Below, piece after piece: positions 38,360 to 45,940 of a DNA stretch of 64,000 nucleotides. Under the pieces are notes generated by a model that saw only the letters and a program-made list of their open reading frames with translations, made no database searches and was not told the DNA's origin. Source of the DNA: an uncultured Actinomycetes bacterium (GTDB lineage Bacteria; Actinomycetota; Thermoleophilia; Solirubrobacterales; 70-9). The DNA lies in assembly GCA_946482365.1 (NCBI GenBank), contig CAMLQY010000001.1, positions 124,001-188,000 of the forward strand, given 5' to 3'. The position numbers and the translations under genes are program-made. Position 1 is the stretch's first letter, and each line of letters starts with the position of its first letter.

Positions 38360-39592
38360 ATGGCAATCGAGAACCTGAAGTGCAAGGAGTGCGGGGCTAC
38401 GTACGACCTCGGCGCTCATTTCGCCTGTGAGAACTGCTTCGGGCCGCTCGAAGTCGCCTACGACTTCTCCGGCCTCGACCCGCAGGAGACCAAGCGCAAG
38501 ATCCAAGCCGGCTCGCAGGGAATCTGGCGCTACGCCGACTTCCTCCCCTTCGAGGGACGGCCCGGCGACCCGCTGGAGCCCGGCCTGACGCCGCTGCTGC
38601 GCGCCGACCGGCTCGCCGAGCGTCTCGGCCTCGACGCCGAGCTCTGGATCAAGAACGACGCCGCCAACCCGACCCACTCCTTCAAGGACCGGGTCGTCGC
38701 CGTCGCCGTCGCCAAGGCGCAGGAGCTCGGCTTCGACACGGTCGCCTGCGCCTCGACCGGCAACCTCGCCAACGCGGTCGCCGCCCACGCGGCCGCGGCC
38801 GGACTGCGCTCCTACGTCTTCGTGCCCGCCAACCTCGAGGAGCAGAAGCTGCTCGCGACCGGCATCTACGGCACCAACCTGGTCGGCGTCCGCGGCAACT
38901 ACGACGACGTCAACCGCCTCTGCACCCAGCTCGCCGAAACGCGGCCCTGGGCCTTCGTCAACGTCAACCTGCGCCCCTACTACGCCGAGGGCTCCAAGAC
39001 GCTCGCCTACGAGACGGCCGAGCAGCTGGGCTGGGAGCTGCCGGATCGGGTGGTCTGCCCGATCGCCTCGGGGTCGCTCTTCACCAAGGTCGGCCGCGGC
39101 TTCCAGGAGTGGCTGGACATCGGGCTTCTCGAAGGCGGGCAGCCGGTCTTCAACGGCGCCCAGGCGGAGGGCTGCAGCCCCGTCGCCACCGCGTTCGCCG
39201 AAGGCTGGGACGTCTGCAAGCCCCAGCGCCCCGACACGATCGCCAAGAGCCTCGCGATCGGTGACCCGGCCGACGGGCCCTACGCGGTCGACCAGGCCCG
39301 CAGCACCGAGGGTTCGATCGACTCCGTCACCGACGAGGAGATCCGCGACGGGATCAGCCTGCTGGCGGAGACGACCGGGATCTTCACCGAGACAGCGGGC
39401 GGGGTCACGATCGGCGTGCTGGCGAAGCTGGCCGAGCGCGGCGAGATCGCCGCCGGTGAGAGGGTCGTCGTCTACATCACCGGAGAGGGCTTGAAGACGC
39501 TCGACGCGACCCGCGATAGGTTCCAGATGCACGAGATCGACCCCGACCTACAGAGCTTCGAGTCCGAGTTCCGCCAGGAGGTAGCAGCCTGA
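38360..39592 (+). CDS. thrC: Threonine synthase
   Basis: 410 residues from ATG 38360. PLP enzyme converting O-phosphohomoserine to threonine. Seen: an N-terminal zinc-ribbon (CKECGATYDLGAHFACENC, residues 8-26) as in archaeal/actinobacterial forms, the PLP lysine in HSFKDR (Lys109), CASTGNLANAVAAHAA phosphate-binding region and ETAGGVTIGVLAKL. Control by a SAM riboswitch is notable: the enzyme competes with methionine synthesis for phosphohomoserine, so a PLP-dependent role nearer to sulfur metabolism (cystathionine synthase-like) is an alternative. A MoaD/ThiS-like gene overlaps its stop. Confidence 0.9.
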   Translation: MAIENLKCKECGATYDLGAHFACENCFGPLEVAYDFSGLDPQETKRKIQAGSQGIWRYADFLPFEGRPGDPLEPGLTPLLRADRLAERLGLDAELWIKNDAANPTHSFKDRVVAVAVAKAQELGFDTVACASTGNLANAVAAHAAAAGLRSYVFVPANLEEQKLLATGIYGTNLVGVRGNYDDVNRLCTQLAETRPWAFVNVNLRPYYAEGSKTLAYETAEQLGWELPDRVVCPIASGSLFTKVGRGFQEWLDIGLLEGGQPVFNGAQAEGCSPVATAFAEGWDVCKPQRPDTIAKSLAIGDPADGPYAVDQARSTEGSIDSVTDEEIRDGISLLAETTGIFTETAGGVTIGVLAKLAERGEIAAGERVVVYITGEGLKTLDATRDRFQMHEIDPDLQSFESEFRQEVAA

Positions 39593-39864
39593 TGCCAGTC
39601 ACCGTGAAGATCCCGACCCAACTGCGTGCCGCAACTGGGGGCCAGGCAGAGCTCGAGGTCGCAGGCTCGACCGTCGGCGAGGTCCTCGACGCGGTCTTCG
39701 AGACGCACGACGGCCTGCGCGAGCGGATCACCCAGGACGGCGACCTCCGCCGCTTCGTCAACGTCTACGTCAGCGGCGAGGACATCCGCTTCCAGCAGGG
39801 GCTGGCGACCCAGATCGACGACGGCGCAGAGGTGACCATTCTTCCCGCAGTCGCGGGTGGCTAA
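39592..39864 (+). CDS. MoaD/ThiS-family sulfur carrier protein
   Basis: 90 residues ending in the Gly-Gly needed for thiocarboxylation (ILPAVAGG). Seen: ubiquitin-like beta-grasp pattern VTVKIPTQLRAATGG, LEVAGSTVGEVLDAVFE, FVNVYVSGEDIRFQQGL. Overlaps thrC by one base (TGATG), so both are made together. CysO of M. tuberculosis is a similar carrier that donates sulfur to CysM, a relative of ThrC in fold. This suggests the pair may serve a sulfide-transfer reaction to an amino acid; inference only. Confidence 0.9.
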   Translation: MPVTVKIPTQLRAATGGQAELEVAGSTVGEVLDAVFETHDGLRERITQDGDLRRFVNVYVSGEDIRFQQGLATQIDDGAEVTILPAVAGG

Positions 39865-40636
39865 GCCACCGGTCGTCATCCTCTGCGGCGGCCGCGGGAC
39901 GCGGCTGCGCGAGCGGACGGAGACGGTGCCCAAGGCGCTGGTCGAGATCGGCGGGCGGCCGATTCTCTGGCATGTGATCGGGATCTACGCGGCGCAGGGG
40001 TTTGAGCGCTTCCTCCTCGCCACCGGCTACCTGGGTGAGATGGTCGAGGAGTTCGTCGCGGCCGAGGCCTGGCCGGAAGGCGTGAACGTCGAGTGCGTCG
40101 ACACCGGAGTCGACACGCCGACCGGGGGCCGGATCGCCCGGCTCGACGAGCGACTTGGCGACGTGCCCTTCTGCGCCACATACGCAGACGGAGTCGCCGA
40201 CGTCGACCTCGACGCGCTGCTCGGCTTCCACCGGGGGCACGGAGCCCTGGCGACCGTGACGGTGGTCCAGCCCTCGCTTCAGTGGGGCGTCGCGCGACTG
40301 GGCGGCGAGGACCGCGTCGAAGGCTTCGTCGAGAAGCCCCGCAGCGAGCACTGGATCAACGGCGGCTTCTTCTGCTTCGAGCCGGGGGCGCTCGACTACC
40401 TGGACGAGGGCAGCGTCTTGGAGCGCGAGCCGCTCGAGCGCCTGGCCGCGGACGGGCAGCTCCGCGCCCACCGCCACGAGGGCTTCTGGGACTGCATGGA
40501 CACCTACAAGGACGCGGTCGAGCTCAACGACCTCTGGTCCTCGGGCGATGCTCTCTGGCCGACCTTCGCCGATGAGAGAGTTGACCCCTCTAGAGGTGGG
40601 TCAACTCTCTCATCGGCGGTGAGGGGCCGGCCGTGA
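39857..40636 (+). CDS. Sugar-1-phosphate nucleotidyltransferase (RfbF-like)
   Basis: 259 residues, GTG start overlapping the MoaD-like gene by 8 nt. Seen: VVILCGGRGTRLRERTETVPKAL (nucleotide-binding signature), GGRPILWHVIGIYAAQG, ATYADGVADVDL, KPRSEHWINGGFFCFEPG and HEGFWDCMDTYKD. The NGGFFVF/WDCMDT pattern is that of glucose-1-phosphate cytidylyltransferases, which make CDP-glucose. Its last 20 codons lie in a 17-bp inverted repeat (40571-40614), which may have replaced the original end. The stop overlaps the next gene (GTGA). Confidence 0.88.
   Translation: MAKPPVVILCGGRGTRLRERTETVPKALVEIGGRPILWHVIGIYAAQGFERFLLATGYLGEMVEEFVAAEAWPEGVNVECVDTGVDTPTGGRIARLDERLGDVPFCATYADGVADVDLDALLGFHRGHGALATVTVVQPSLQWGVARLGGEDRVEGFVEKPRSEHWINGGFFCFEPGALDYLDEGSVLEREPLERLAADGQLRAHRHEGFWDCMDTYKDAVELNDLWSSGDALWPTFADERVDPSRGGSTLSSAVRGRP
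40571..40614. repeat. Inverted repeat in the 3' end of the nucleotidyltransferase gene
   Basis: Arms GATGAGAGAGTTGACCC and GGGTCAACTCTCTCATC, perfect over 17 bp, around CTCTAGAGGT. Translated as part of the C-terminus. It could pause transcription between the two nucleotide-sugar genes. Confidence 0.8.
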
Positions 40637-41655
40637 GGGCTCTCGTCACCGGTGCCCATGGCTTCGTCGCTTCGCACCTGGCCAAGGCCCTGCTGGAACG
40701 CGGCGACTCGGTGCGGGTGCTCGACCGGCCAGACCCGCGGATCGCCGACGTCGGCGGCCCGCGCCTCTCGGCACTCGACATGCTCGGCCTGCGCGGCGAG
40801 GTGGAGCTCGCCGAGGGCGACCTGCGCGACGCCGATGCCGTGAGCGCGGCTGTGGCCGGTTGCGACGCGATCTTCCACCTGGCGGCGCAGACCATCGTCG
40901 GGGTCGCGCGCGAGTCTCCGGCCGAGACCTTCGAGGTCAACGTGCGCGGCGCCTGGAACGTCTTCGAGGCCTGCCGCGAGCACGACGTCGCCCGGGTCGT
41001 CTTCGCCTCTTCCGACAAGGCCTACGGATCCAGCCCCGAGCTCCCCTACAGGGAGGATTTCCCCCTTCGTGCCTCCTACCCCTACGACGCGAGCAAGGCG
41101 GCCGCCGACGTCATCGCGCGCAGCTACGCCCACGCCTACGGGGTGCCTCTCGCCGTCACCCGCTTCGCCAATATCTACGGCGGCGGTGACCTCAATTTCT
41201 CGCGCCTGATCCCGGAGGCAGTGGTCGCGGCCCTCGACGGTCGTGCGCCGGTCATCCGCTCCGACGGCAGCCCGGAGCGCGACTTCCTTCACGTCGACGA
41301 CGCGGTCTCGGCCTATTTCGCGATCGAGGGAGCGCTCGAAGGCGACGGAGCGAGGGGAGAGGCCTTCAACGCCGGCGGCGAGCGTCCCCACTCGGTGCGC
41401 GAGGTCGTCGATCTGATCGCGACAGCCGCGGGCACCGGGGTCGAGCCCGAATACCTCGGCAGCGGCACGCCCGACGGCGAGATCGACCGCCAGTACGTCG
41501 ACTCGGCCAAGCTGCGTGAGCTGACCGGCTGGCGGCCGCAAGTCGAGCTTCGCGAAGGACTGCGCGAGACCCTCGACTGGTACCGCCGGCACCCCGAGGC
41601 GCGGCCCCTCGCGGGCGAGCACCCCGGGAGCTTGACGGCGAGCGTTGGGGACTAG
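40633..41655 (+). CDS. NAD-dependent sugar-nucleotide epimerase/dehydratase (RfbG-like)
   Basis: 340 residues, GTG start. Extended SDR: GAHGFVASHLAKAL (8-21, dinucleotide loop), HLAAQTIVG, SSDKAYG and catalytic YxxxK in YPYDASKAA, then RFANIYGGGDLNFSRLIP and RDFLHVDDAV. The DKAYG form and the preceding RfbF-like gene point to CDP-glucose 4,6-dehydratase, together giving CDP-4-keto-6-deoxyglucose for surface glycans. GDP-mannose dehydratase-like activity is less likely. No other glycan genes are in the window. Confidence 0.86.
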   Translation: MRALVTGAHGFVASHLAKALLERGDSVRVLDRPDPRIADVGGPRLSALDMLGLRGEVELAEGDLRDADAVSAAVAGCDAIFHLAAQTIVGVARESPAETFEVNVRGAWNVFEACREHDVARVVFASSDKAYGSSPELPYREDFPLRASYPYDASKAAADVIARSYAHAYGVPLAVTRFANIYGGGDLNFSRLIPEAVVAALDGRAPVIRSDGSPERDFLHVDDAVSAYFAIEGALEGDGARGEAFNAGGERPHSVREVVDLIATAAGTGVEPEYLGSGTPDGEIDRQYVDSAKLRELTGWRPQVELREGLRETLDWYRRHPEARPLAGEHPGSLTASVGD

Positions 41656-41667
41656 GAGGACGCCCAG

Positions 41668-42876
41668 GTGGGAACGCCAGGTCGGTGGTCAGGGGTCATC
41701 TGCGGTGCGCTGCTCGCGCTGATCCTCCTGCCTGGCACCGCCAGGGCGGAGAGCACTCGGTGGGTCCACGACCTTTCCTTCGACTCGCGTGGGCGCCTCA
41801 TCGTCGCCGTCTTGGGCGGGCCGAGACTCGAGGTCGTGCGGCTGAATGCGAATGGGGAGCCCGATCCCTCCTTTGGGACGAATGGGCTCCTGCGCCCGCG
41901 GTTTTCCGGAGGCGGCGCGCAGGTGGTCGTCCAGAAGGACGACCGGATCCTCGTCGGGGGGCGAGCCGGGAAACGCACGTTCATGCGCAGGTTCCTTCCC
42001 AGTGGCAAGCCGGATCGCTCCTTTGGAGCCCACGGCAAGGTTCGCCTGCCCGTCTATGCCGTGAAGCGGCTGATGGTCCAGCCCGACGGGCACATCGTCG
42101 TCCTCTCGACGGTCTCCTGTTCGGCAGAGCGCTGCGGCTACGCGTTCACCAGGCTCGTCATCCTCCGCTACACCCGCGGAGGGCAGCTGGCCTCCGCGCA
42201 GCTCCAGTACTCGGAACGCTGGAGCATGAGCGCGGCGGACATGGGCCCCAAGGGGCGGTTCGTCGTTGCGGGTGGAGATTGGGAGCTCGAATTCAGCACG
42301 CTGGCGAGGTTCATGCCGGGCGGCCGCTTCGATCCGAGCCTCGGCGGCAAAGGGGGGCTGACGATCGACAACGAAGATCTGGAAGAAGCCCCCGCCCTGA
42401 CGGGAAGGGCACTGACGGTCCAGTCCGACGAAAAGATCGTGTTTGCGACTGGCTACGGGCCCTCGGAGCTGGTGCGCCGCAACCGGGATGGCTCCGTCGA
42501 CCTCGGATTCGGGAACGGCGGAGTCGTGCAGTGCGGTACGCGCCCCCCGTTCGGAGCTCCGAACCCACTGTTCAGCGCCGTGGAGGCCCTGGCGGGCAAC
42601 TCGCTGCTCGCGGCCGGTGGAAACGCCGAGTGCGGTCTCGTGCGCTATCTCGCCGACGGCACCCCGGACCCCGCCTTCGGCGTGGGCGGGACGGTCGATG
42701 TCGAAGCGGCCGGGATGACCCATCCCCAGGCGATGGCGGTGCGGGCCGGGATCGGCATCGCTCTGGCGGGGTGGGATGCGAGCGCCCGGACGATCCGGGT
42801 GGCTCGCTACACCGACGGCGGTGGCTTGGACCCCGCGTTCGGAGCCGGCGGCATCGTTTCGCTGACGGCTCCCTAG
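41668..42876 (+). CDS. Secreted delta-60-repeat protein
   Basis: 402 residues from GTG with AGGAGG upstream. Seen: signal peptide (VICGALLALILLPGTARA), then repeated strands each ending in G-x-x-D-x-S/AFG-x-x-G (NANGEPDPSFGTNGLL, PSGKPDRSFGAHGKV, GSVDLGFGNGGVV, GTPDPAFGVGG, GGLDPAFGAGGIV), spaced about 55-60 residues, the delta-60 repeat pattern forming a beta-propeller-like surface. Extracellular binding or structural role; no enzyme motif. Confidence 0.85.
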   Translation: MGTPGRWSGVICGALLALILLPGTARAESTRWVHDLSFDSRGRLIVAVLGGPRLEVVRLNANGEPDPSFGTNGLLRPRFSGGGAQVVVQKDDRILVGGRAGKRTFMRRFLPSGKPDRSFGAHGKVRLPVYAVKRLMVQPDGHIVVLSTVSCSAERCGYAFTRLVILRYTRGGQLASAQLQYSERWSMSAADMGPKGRFVVAGGDWELEFSTLARFMPGGRFDPSLGGKGGLTIDNEDLEEAPALTGRALTVQSDEKIVFATGYGPSELVRRNRDGSVDLGFGNGGVVQCGTRPPFGAPNPLFSAVEALAGNSLLAAGGNAECGLVRYLADGTPDPAFGVGGTVDVEAAGMTHPQAMAVRAGIGIALAGWDASARTIRVARYTDGGGLDPAFGAGGIVSLTAP

Positions 42877-42894
42877 CTGCCATCCTGCACTGAC

Positions 42895-43689
42895 ATGTGC
42901 GGGCGCTTCACGGTCACGACGAAGGACACGAAGTCGATCGCCGACCGCTTCCAGGTCGAGCTCGAGAAGGCGCTGGAGCGAAACGCGGCAGGTGACGCGC
43001 CGCCGCCGCGGGCCGAGCGAGTGAAGGAAGTCGAATCGGGCTTGGGGCGCTTCAACGTGGCGCCGACCCAGGAGGTGCTGACGGTGCGCGCCTCTCCCGA
43101 CCCCGAGGAGGCCGCGCGGGGAGAGCGCGAGGCGCGACTGATGCGCTGGGGGCTCGTCCCCCGCTGGGCGAAGGACCTCGAGGTCGGCTACCGGATGATC
43201 AACGCCAAGGCCGAGAATCTCACCTCGAGCCGCGCCTACTCGCCGCTGGTCGGCAAGTTTCGCCACCGCTGCCTGATCGTCGCCGACGGCTTCTACGAGT
43301 GGATGGTGGCGGAGGACCCCAAGCAACCGCGCCAGCCCTGGCGCTTCACCGTCGACGGCGGTGAGCCCTTCGCCTTCGCCGGGCTCTGCACGCGCAAGGA
43401 GTGGGAGGACGAGGAGGACCGGGGCTTCGACGACGGCTGGCTCTACAGCTGCACGATCGTCACCACGACGCCGAACGAGGTTGTCGCCAAGGTCCACGAC
43501 CGGATGCCGGCGATCCTGCCCAGCGCCGAGGCGGAAGCGGCCTGGCTGCATCCGAGTCTCGGGGCCGAGGACGCGGTGGCGATGTGCCTGCCCCTGCCGG
43601 CCTCGCGCATGGAGGGGGCGCCCGCCAACCCGAAGCTGAACAAGGTCGGCAAAGGGATCGAAGGCCCGGAGCTGCTGGTTGCGCCTTAG
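42895..43689 (+). CDS. YedK/HMCES-type SOS-response-associated peptidase
   Basis: 264 residues starting MCGRFTVTT. The Cys2 (after Met removal) crosslinks to abasic sites in single-stranded DNA and shields them. Seen: Cys2, NVAPTQEV, RWGLVPRWAKD, MINAKAENL, FRHRCLIVADGFYEWM and HDRMPAILP, which include the Asn, Glu and His of the active site. An insertion of about 25 charged residues follows the first strand. The gene stop overlaps the stop of the convergent gene by 4 nt. Confidence 0.94.
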   Translation: MCGRFTVTTKDTKSIADRFQVELEKALERNAAGDAPPPRAERVKEVESGLGRFNVAPTQEVLTVRASPDPEEAARGEREARLMRWGLVPRWAKDLEVGYRMINAKAENLTSSRAYSPLVGKFRHRCLIVADGFYEWMVAEDPKQPRQPWRFTVDGGEPFAFAGLCTRKEWEDEEDRGFDDGWLYSCTIVTTTPNEVVAKVHDRMPAILPSAEAEAAWLHPSLGAEDAVAMCLPLPASRMEGAPANPKLNKVGKGIEGPELLVAP

Positions 43690-44399
43690 GACCGGCCGAG
43701 TGTGCCGGTGGTGTCGACCGTCGCCGAGCCGGCGGCGGTCTCGATCGTGCAGGAGATGCGCGCAGCGGGGGTGACCGTGGTGCGCCAGATCGAGACGAAG
43801 GGGAGGCTCAGCGCTTCCTTCGGCTGTCCGCCGGGAAAGCCCAGCCGCCAGGCCTGGCGCCCGATCCGGTAGGGCGCCCACTCGACGACTATCCCGGGCT
43901 CCCGGGTGTAGCGGGAGCTGATCACGTCGCCGATTTCGACCGATGCCAGGTCGGTGCTGTGGGAGCTGAACTCGACCAGCGAGGTGTCGTGGACTTCCTG
44001 GTCGGCGAGGTCTTCGCTGGAGCGCGGGTAGGAGGCCCGGCTGTCGTGGGTCTTGGCGACGATCGTCCGCTTCGGCACCGAGATGACGCAGGTGAGCCGG
44101 CCCTGGCCGATCGCCGATCCCGCGTCGATCGTCAGCAGCGCCGAGGAGCGGAAGAGGGTGTACTCGCCGGCGTTCGGCTCGGTGGAGCGGATCTGCCCTT
44201 CGGAGAGCGTCATGCGCCCGCCTCCCGGGACCTCGACCGGCTTCGGGTCCGGCATGCGCGCTTCCTCGGCCCATTCCAGGCTCGCCGCGCCGAGCGGCTT
44301 GTCCGTGCTGAGCAGCGCCGCGGCAAGCGTGGCGAGCAGTCCCACCGCGATAACGATCAACGCTCCCCGCGGCGGCCGGTTTTGCTTCTCGTCGGCCAT
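43686..44399 (-). CDS. Membrane-anchored protein of unknown function
   Basis: 237 residues. Seen: one N-terminal membrane helix (ALIVIAVGLLATLAAALLS), then an extracytoplasmic beta-rich domain (GRMTLSEGQIRSTEPNAGEY, RLTCVISVPKRTIVAKTHDS, AARISCTIETAAGSATVDT) with two Cys. No family recognised. TACTGT ends 8 nt before the ATG, with no ribosome site. Confidence 0.7.
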   Translation of the reverse strand: MADEKQNRPPRGALIVIAVGLLATLAAALLSTDKPLGAASLEWAEEARMPDPKPVEVPGGGRMTLSEGQIRSTEPNAGEYTLFRSSALLTIDAGSAIGQGRLTCVISVPKRTIVAKTHDSRASYPRSSEDLADQEVHDTSLVEFSSHSTDLASVEIGDVISSRYTREPGIVVEWAPYRIGRQAWRLGFPGGQPKEALSLPFVSIWRTTVTPAARISCTIETAAGSATVDTTGTLGRS

Positions 44400-44464
44400 C
44401 GGCCGCGACAGTATTGGAAGTCCGGGCCCGAGTGCGGGGATCTACGCCGGGCCGCCAGGGTGGC

Positions 44465-44470
44465 TACGGT
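44465..44470 (+). promoter_or_regulatory. -10 box of the alpha/beta hydrolase gene (leaderless arrangement)
   Basis: TACGGT begins 12 nt before TTG at 44477 and supports that start over the ATG at 44414. Confidence 0.4.
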
Positions 44471-44476
44471 GGAGAC

Positions 44477-45397
44477 TTGGCTCAGCGCCCGACATCCCCC
44501 GATCCTGCCGAGGTGACCGTCCAGGCGACTGGGCTGCACGGTCGCGTCATCAGCTACCTCGGCGGCGGAGACGGGCCGGTCCTGCTGTTGGTTCACGGGA
44601 TGGCTGGCAGCTCTGAGAACTGGCGCGAGGTAATCGAGCCTCTGGCGCAACGACACACGGTCATCGCGCCCGACCTCCCGGGTCACGGCGCCTCGACGGC
44701 CGGACCGGGCGACTACTCGCTCGGGAGCCTCGCGTCCTCCCTGCGAGATCTGCTGCTGGTCATGGGCCACGAGCGAGCAACGGTGGTGGGCCACTCGCTA
44801 GGGGGCGGTGTCGCGATGCAGTTCGCCTACCAGTTCCCCGAGATGGTCGAGCGCCTTGTGCTGGTCTCGAGCGGCGGGCTCGGACCTGAGGTCAGCCCGG
44901 TCCTGCGAGCCGCGGCGCTGCCGGGGGCGGAACTGTTCATTGCGGCGACGGCCGGCCTGGGGCAGAGGGCGGGCAGTGCGATCGGCCGGCGTCTCGCGGC
45001 TGCCGGTATCAAGCCATCTGCCGACGTGGCCGAGGTCGCGCGAGGATACGCCTCCCTCTCAGAGCCACTACGCCGCAAGGCCTTTCTGGCGACCCTGCGC
45101 TCCGTGGTCGGCACCAAAGGGCAACGCGTCGCCGCTGTCGACCGCCTCTACCTGGCGGAAGCGGTGCCCGTGCTCATCGTCTGGGGGGCCCGCGACCGGA
45201 TCATCCCGGTGAGTCACGGAAAGGAAGCCCACGACGCGATCCCCGGCAGCCAGCTGGAGATCTTCGAGGACGCCGGGCACCTTCCCCAGGTGGAGCAGCC
45301 GGGACGTTTCGTCGTCCTCCTAGAGGGCTTCGTGGCTGAGTCGGACCCCGCGCATTTCGATCGCGAGGAGTGGCGATCCAGGTTCAAGACCGGCTGA
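44477..45397 (+). CDS. Alpha/beta hydrolase
   Basis: 306 residues from TTG 44477; a longer frame from 44414 has no ribosome site and overlaps the divergent gene's promoter. Seen: oxyanion-hole HGMAGSSENW, APDLPGHGAS, nucleophile elbow VGHSLGGGVAMQ, catalytic Asp in WGARDRIIPV and catalytic His in DAGHLPQVEQP. The cap domain lies between residues about 120 and 205. Substrate unknown (ester, epoxide or C-C hydrolase all possible). Confidence 0.92.
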   Translation: MAQRPTSPDPAEVTVQATGLHGRVISYLGGGDGPVLLLVHGMAGSSENWREVIEPLAQRHTVIAPDLPGHGASTAGPGDYSLGSLASSLRDLLLVMGHERATVVGHSLGGGVAMQFAYQFPEMVERLVLVSSGGLGPEVSPVLRAAALPGAELFIAATAGLGQRAGSAIGRRLAAAGIKPSADVAEVARGYASLSEPLRRKAFLATLRSVVGTKGQRVAAVDRLYLAEAVPVLIVWGARDRIIPVSHGKEAHDAIPGSQLEIFEDAGHLPQVEQPGRFVVLLEGFVAESDPAHFDREEWRSRFKTG

Positions 45398-45413
45398 CCC
45401 GGTAGACGAAGAG

Positions 45414-45487
45414 CGCGCCCGACAGGATTCGAACCTGTGACCTCATGCTCCGGAGGCATGCGCTCTATCCAGCTGAGCTACGGGCGC
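45414..45487 (-). tRNA. tRNA-Arg(CCG)
   Basis: 74 nt. Acceptor GCGCCCG/CGGGCGC with discriminator G, D arm GCTC...GAGC, anticodon stem CATGC/GCATG with loop CTCCGGA (anticodon CCG, codon CGG), variable loop AGGTC, T arm ACAGG TTCGAAT CCTGT. No encoded CCA. A TAGACT -10 box lies 9 nt upstream of the 5' end. Confidence 0.97.
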
Positions 45488-45517
45488 TCGAAAGCCAGTC
45501 TAGATGGCGTCTGGGTA

Positions 45518-45595
45518 GGGGATACCGGTGCCTCTCCCCAAAACGCTCGGCAGGAGCCTCGCTTGAGTGTTTTGGGGAGAGGCACCGGTATCCCC
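45518..45595. repeat. Palindromic element, family A, copy 3
   Basis: 78 nt: outer arms GGGGATACCGGTGCCTCT and mirror image around the same CCCCAAAACGC ... CGGCAGGAGCC ... GAGTGTTTTGGGG core as copies 1 and 2; core differs from copy 2 by a single base. Lies between the tRNA and rnz. Confidence 0.88.
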
Positions 45596-45940
45596 TCGGG
45601 CAGCGCACTAGCTTCGGAAGCTCTTGCCCACGGGACGCCCACCGGCTCCCCGAAAGCTCCAGATGCCTAGGTTCCATTTCGGGCGCCCCCAGCTCTTTTT
45701 AAAAGCTTGGGAGATCTGGGGCGGGTTCGCGGTCTGGGCGGAACTCGGTGACGTGTTGGAAGGAGCCTGGTCGCCCTCCAGGCGAACCTCGCGAAGCGGC
45801 CTATGCAATCTGTCCTGGGGCGCGGCGCAGCCGCGCACGAGGTTCACCCCACGCGCGCAGCGCGTGGGGTGTGGGTTCGAATGGAGGGCGACCAGGCTCC
45901 TCCTAATACCCCGCCTGCTTCGCGTAGGCTCGCAGGCTCC
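45596..45940. other. Gene-free spacer before rnz
   Basis: 345 nt with no ORF I would support. Holds an imperfect AT-rich inverted repeat (CCCAGCTCTTTTTAAAAG then CTTGGG, near 45688-45711), a 19-bp perfect inverted repeat with nested hairpins (45762-45900), and a probable TAGGCT -10 box at 45925-45930, 16 nt before the rnz ATG. Confidence 0.6.
45762..45900. repeat. Long inverted repeat with nested stems
   Basis: Outer arms GGAGCCTGGTCGCCCTCCA (45762-45780) and exact reverse complement (45882-45900). The 101-nt interior carries a second stem GAACCTCG/CGAGGTTC and the hairpin CCCCACGCG-CGCAG-CGCGTGGGG. Could fold as one extended structured RNA or cruciform. Confidence 0.75.
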
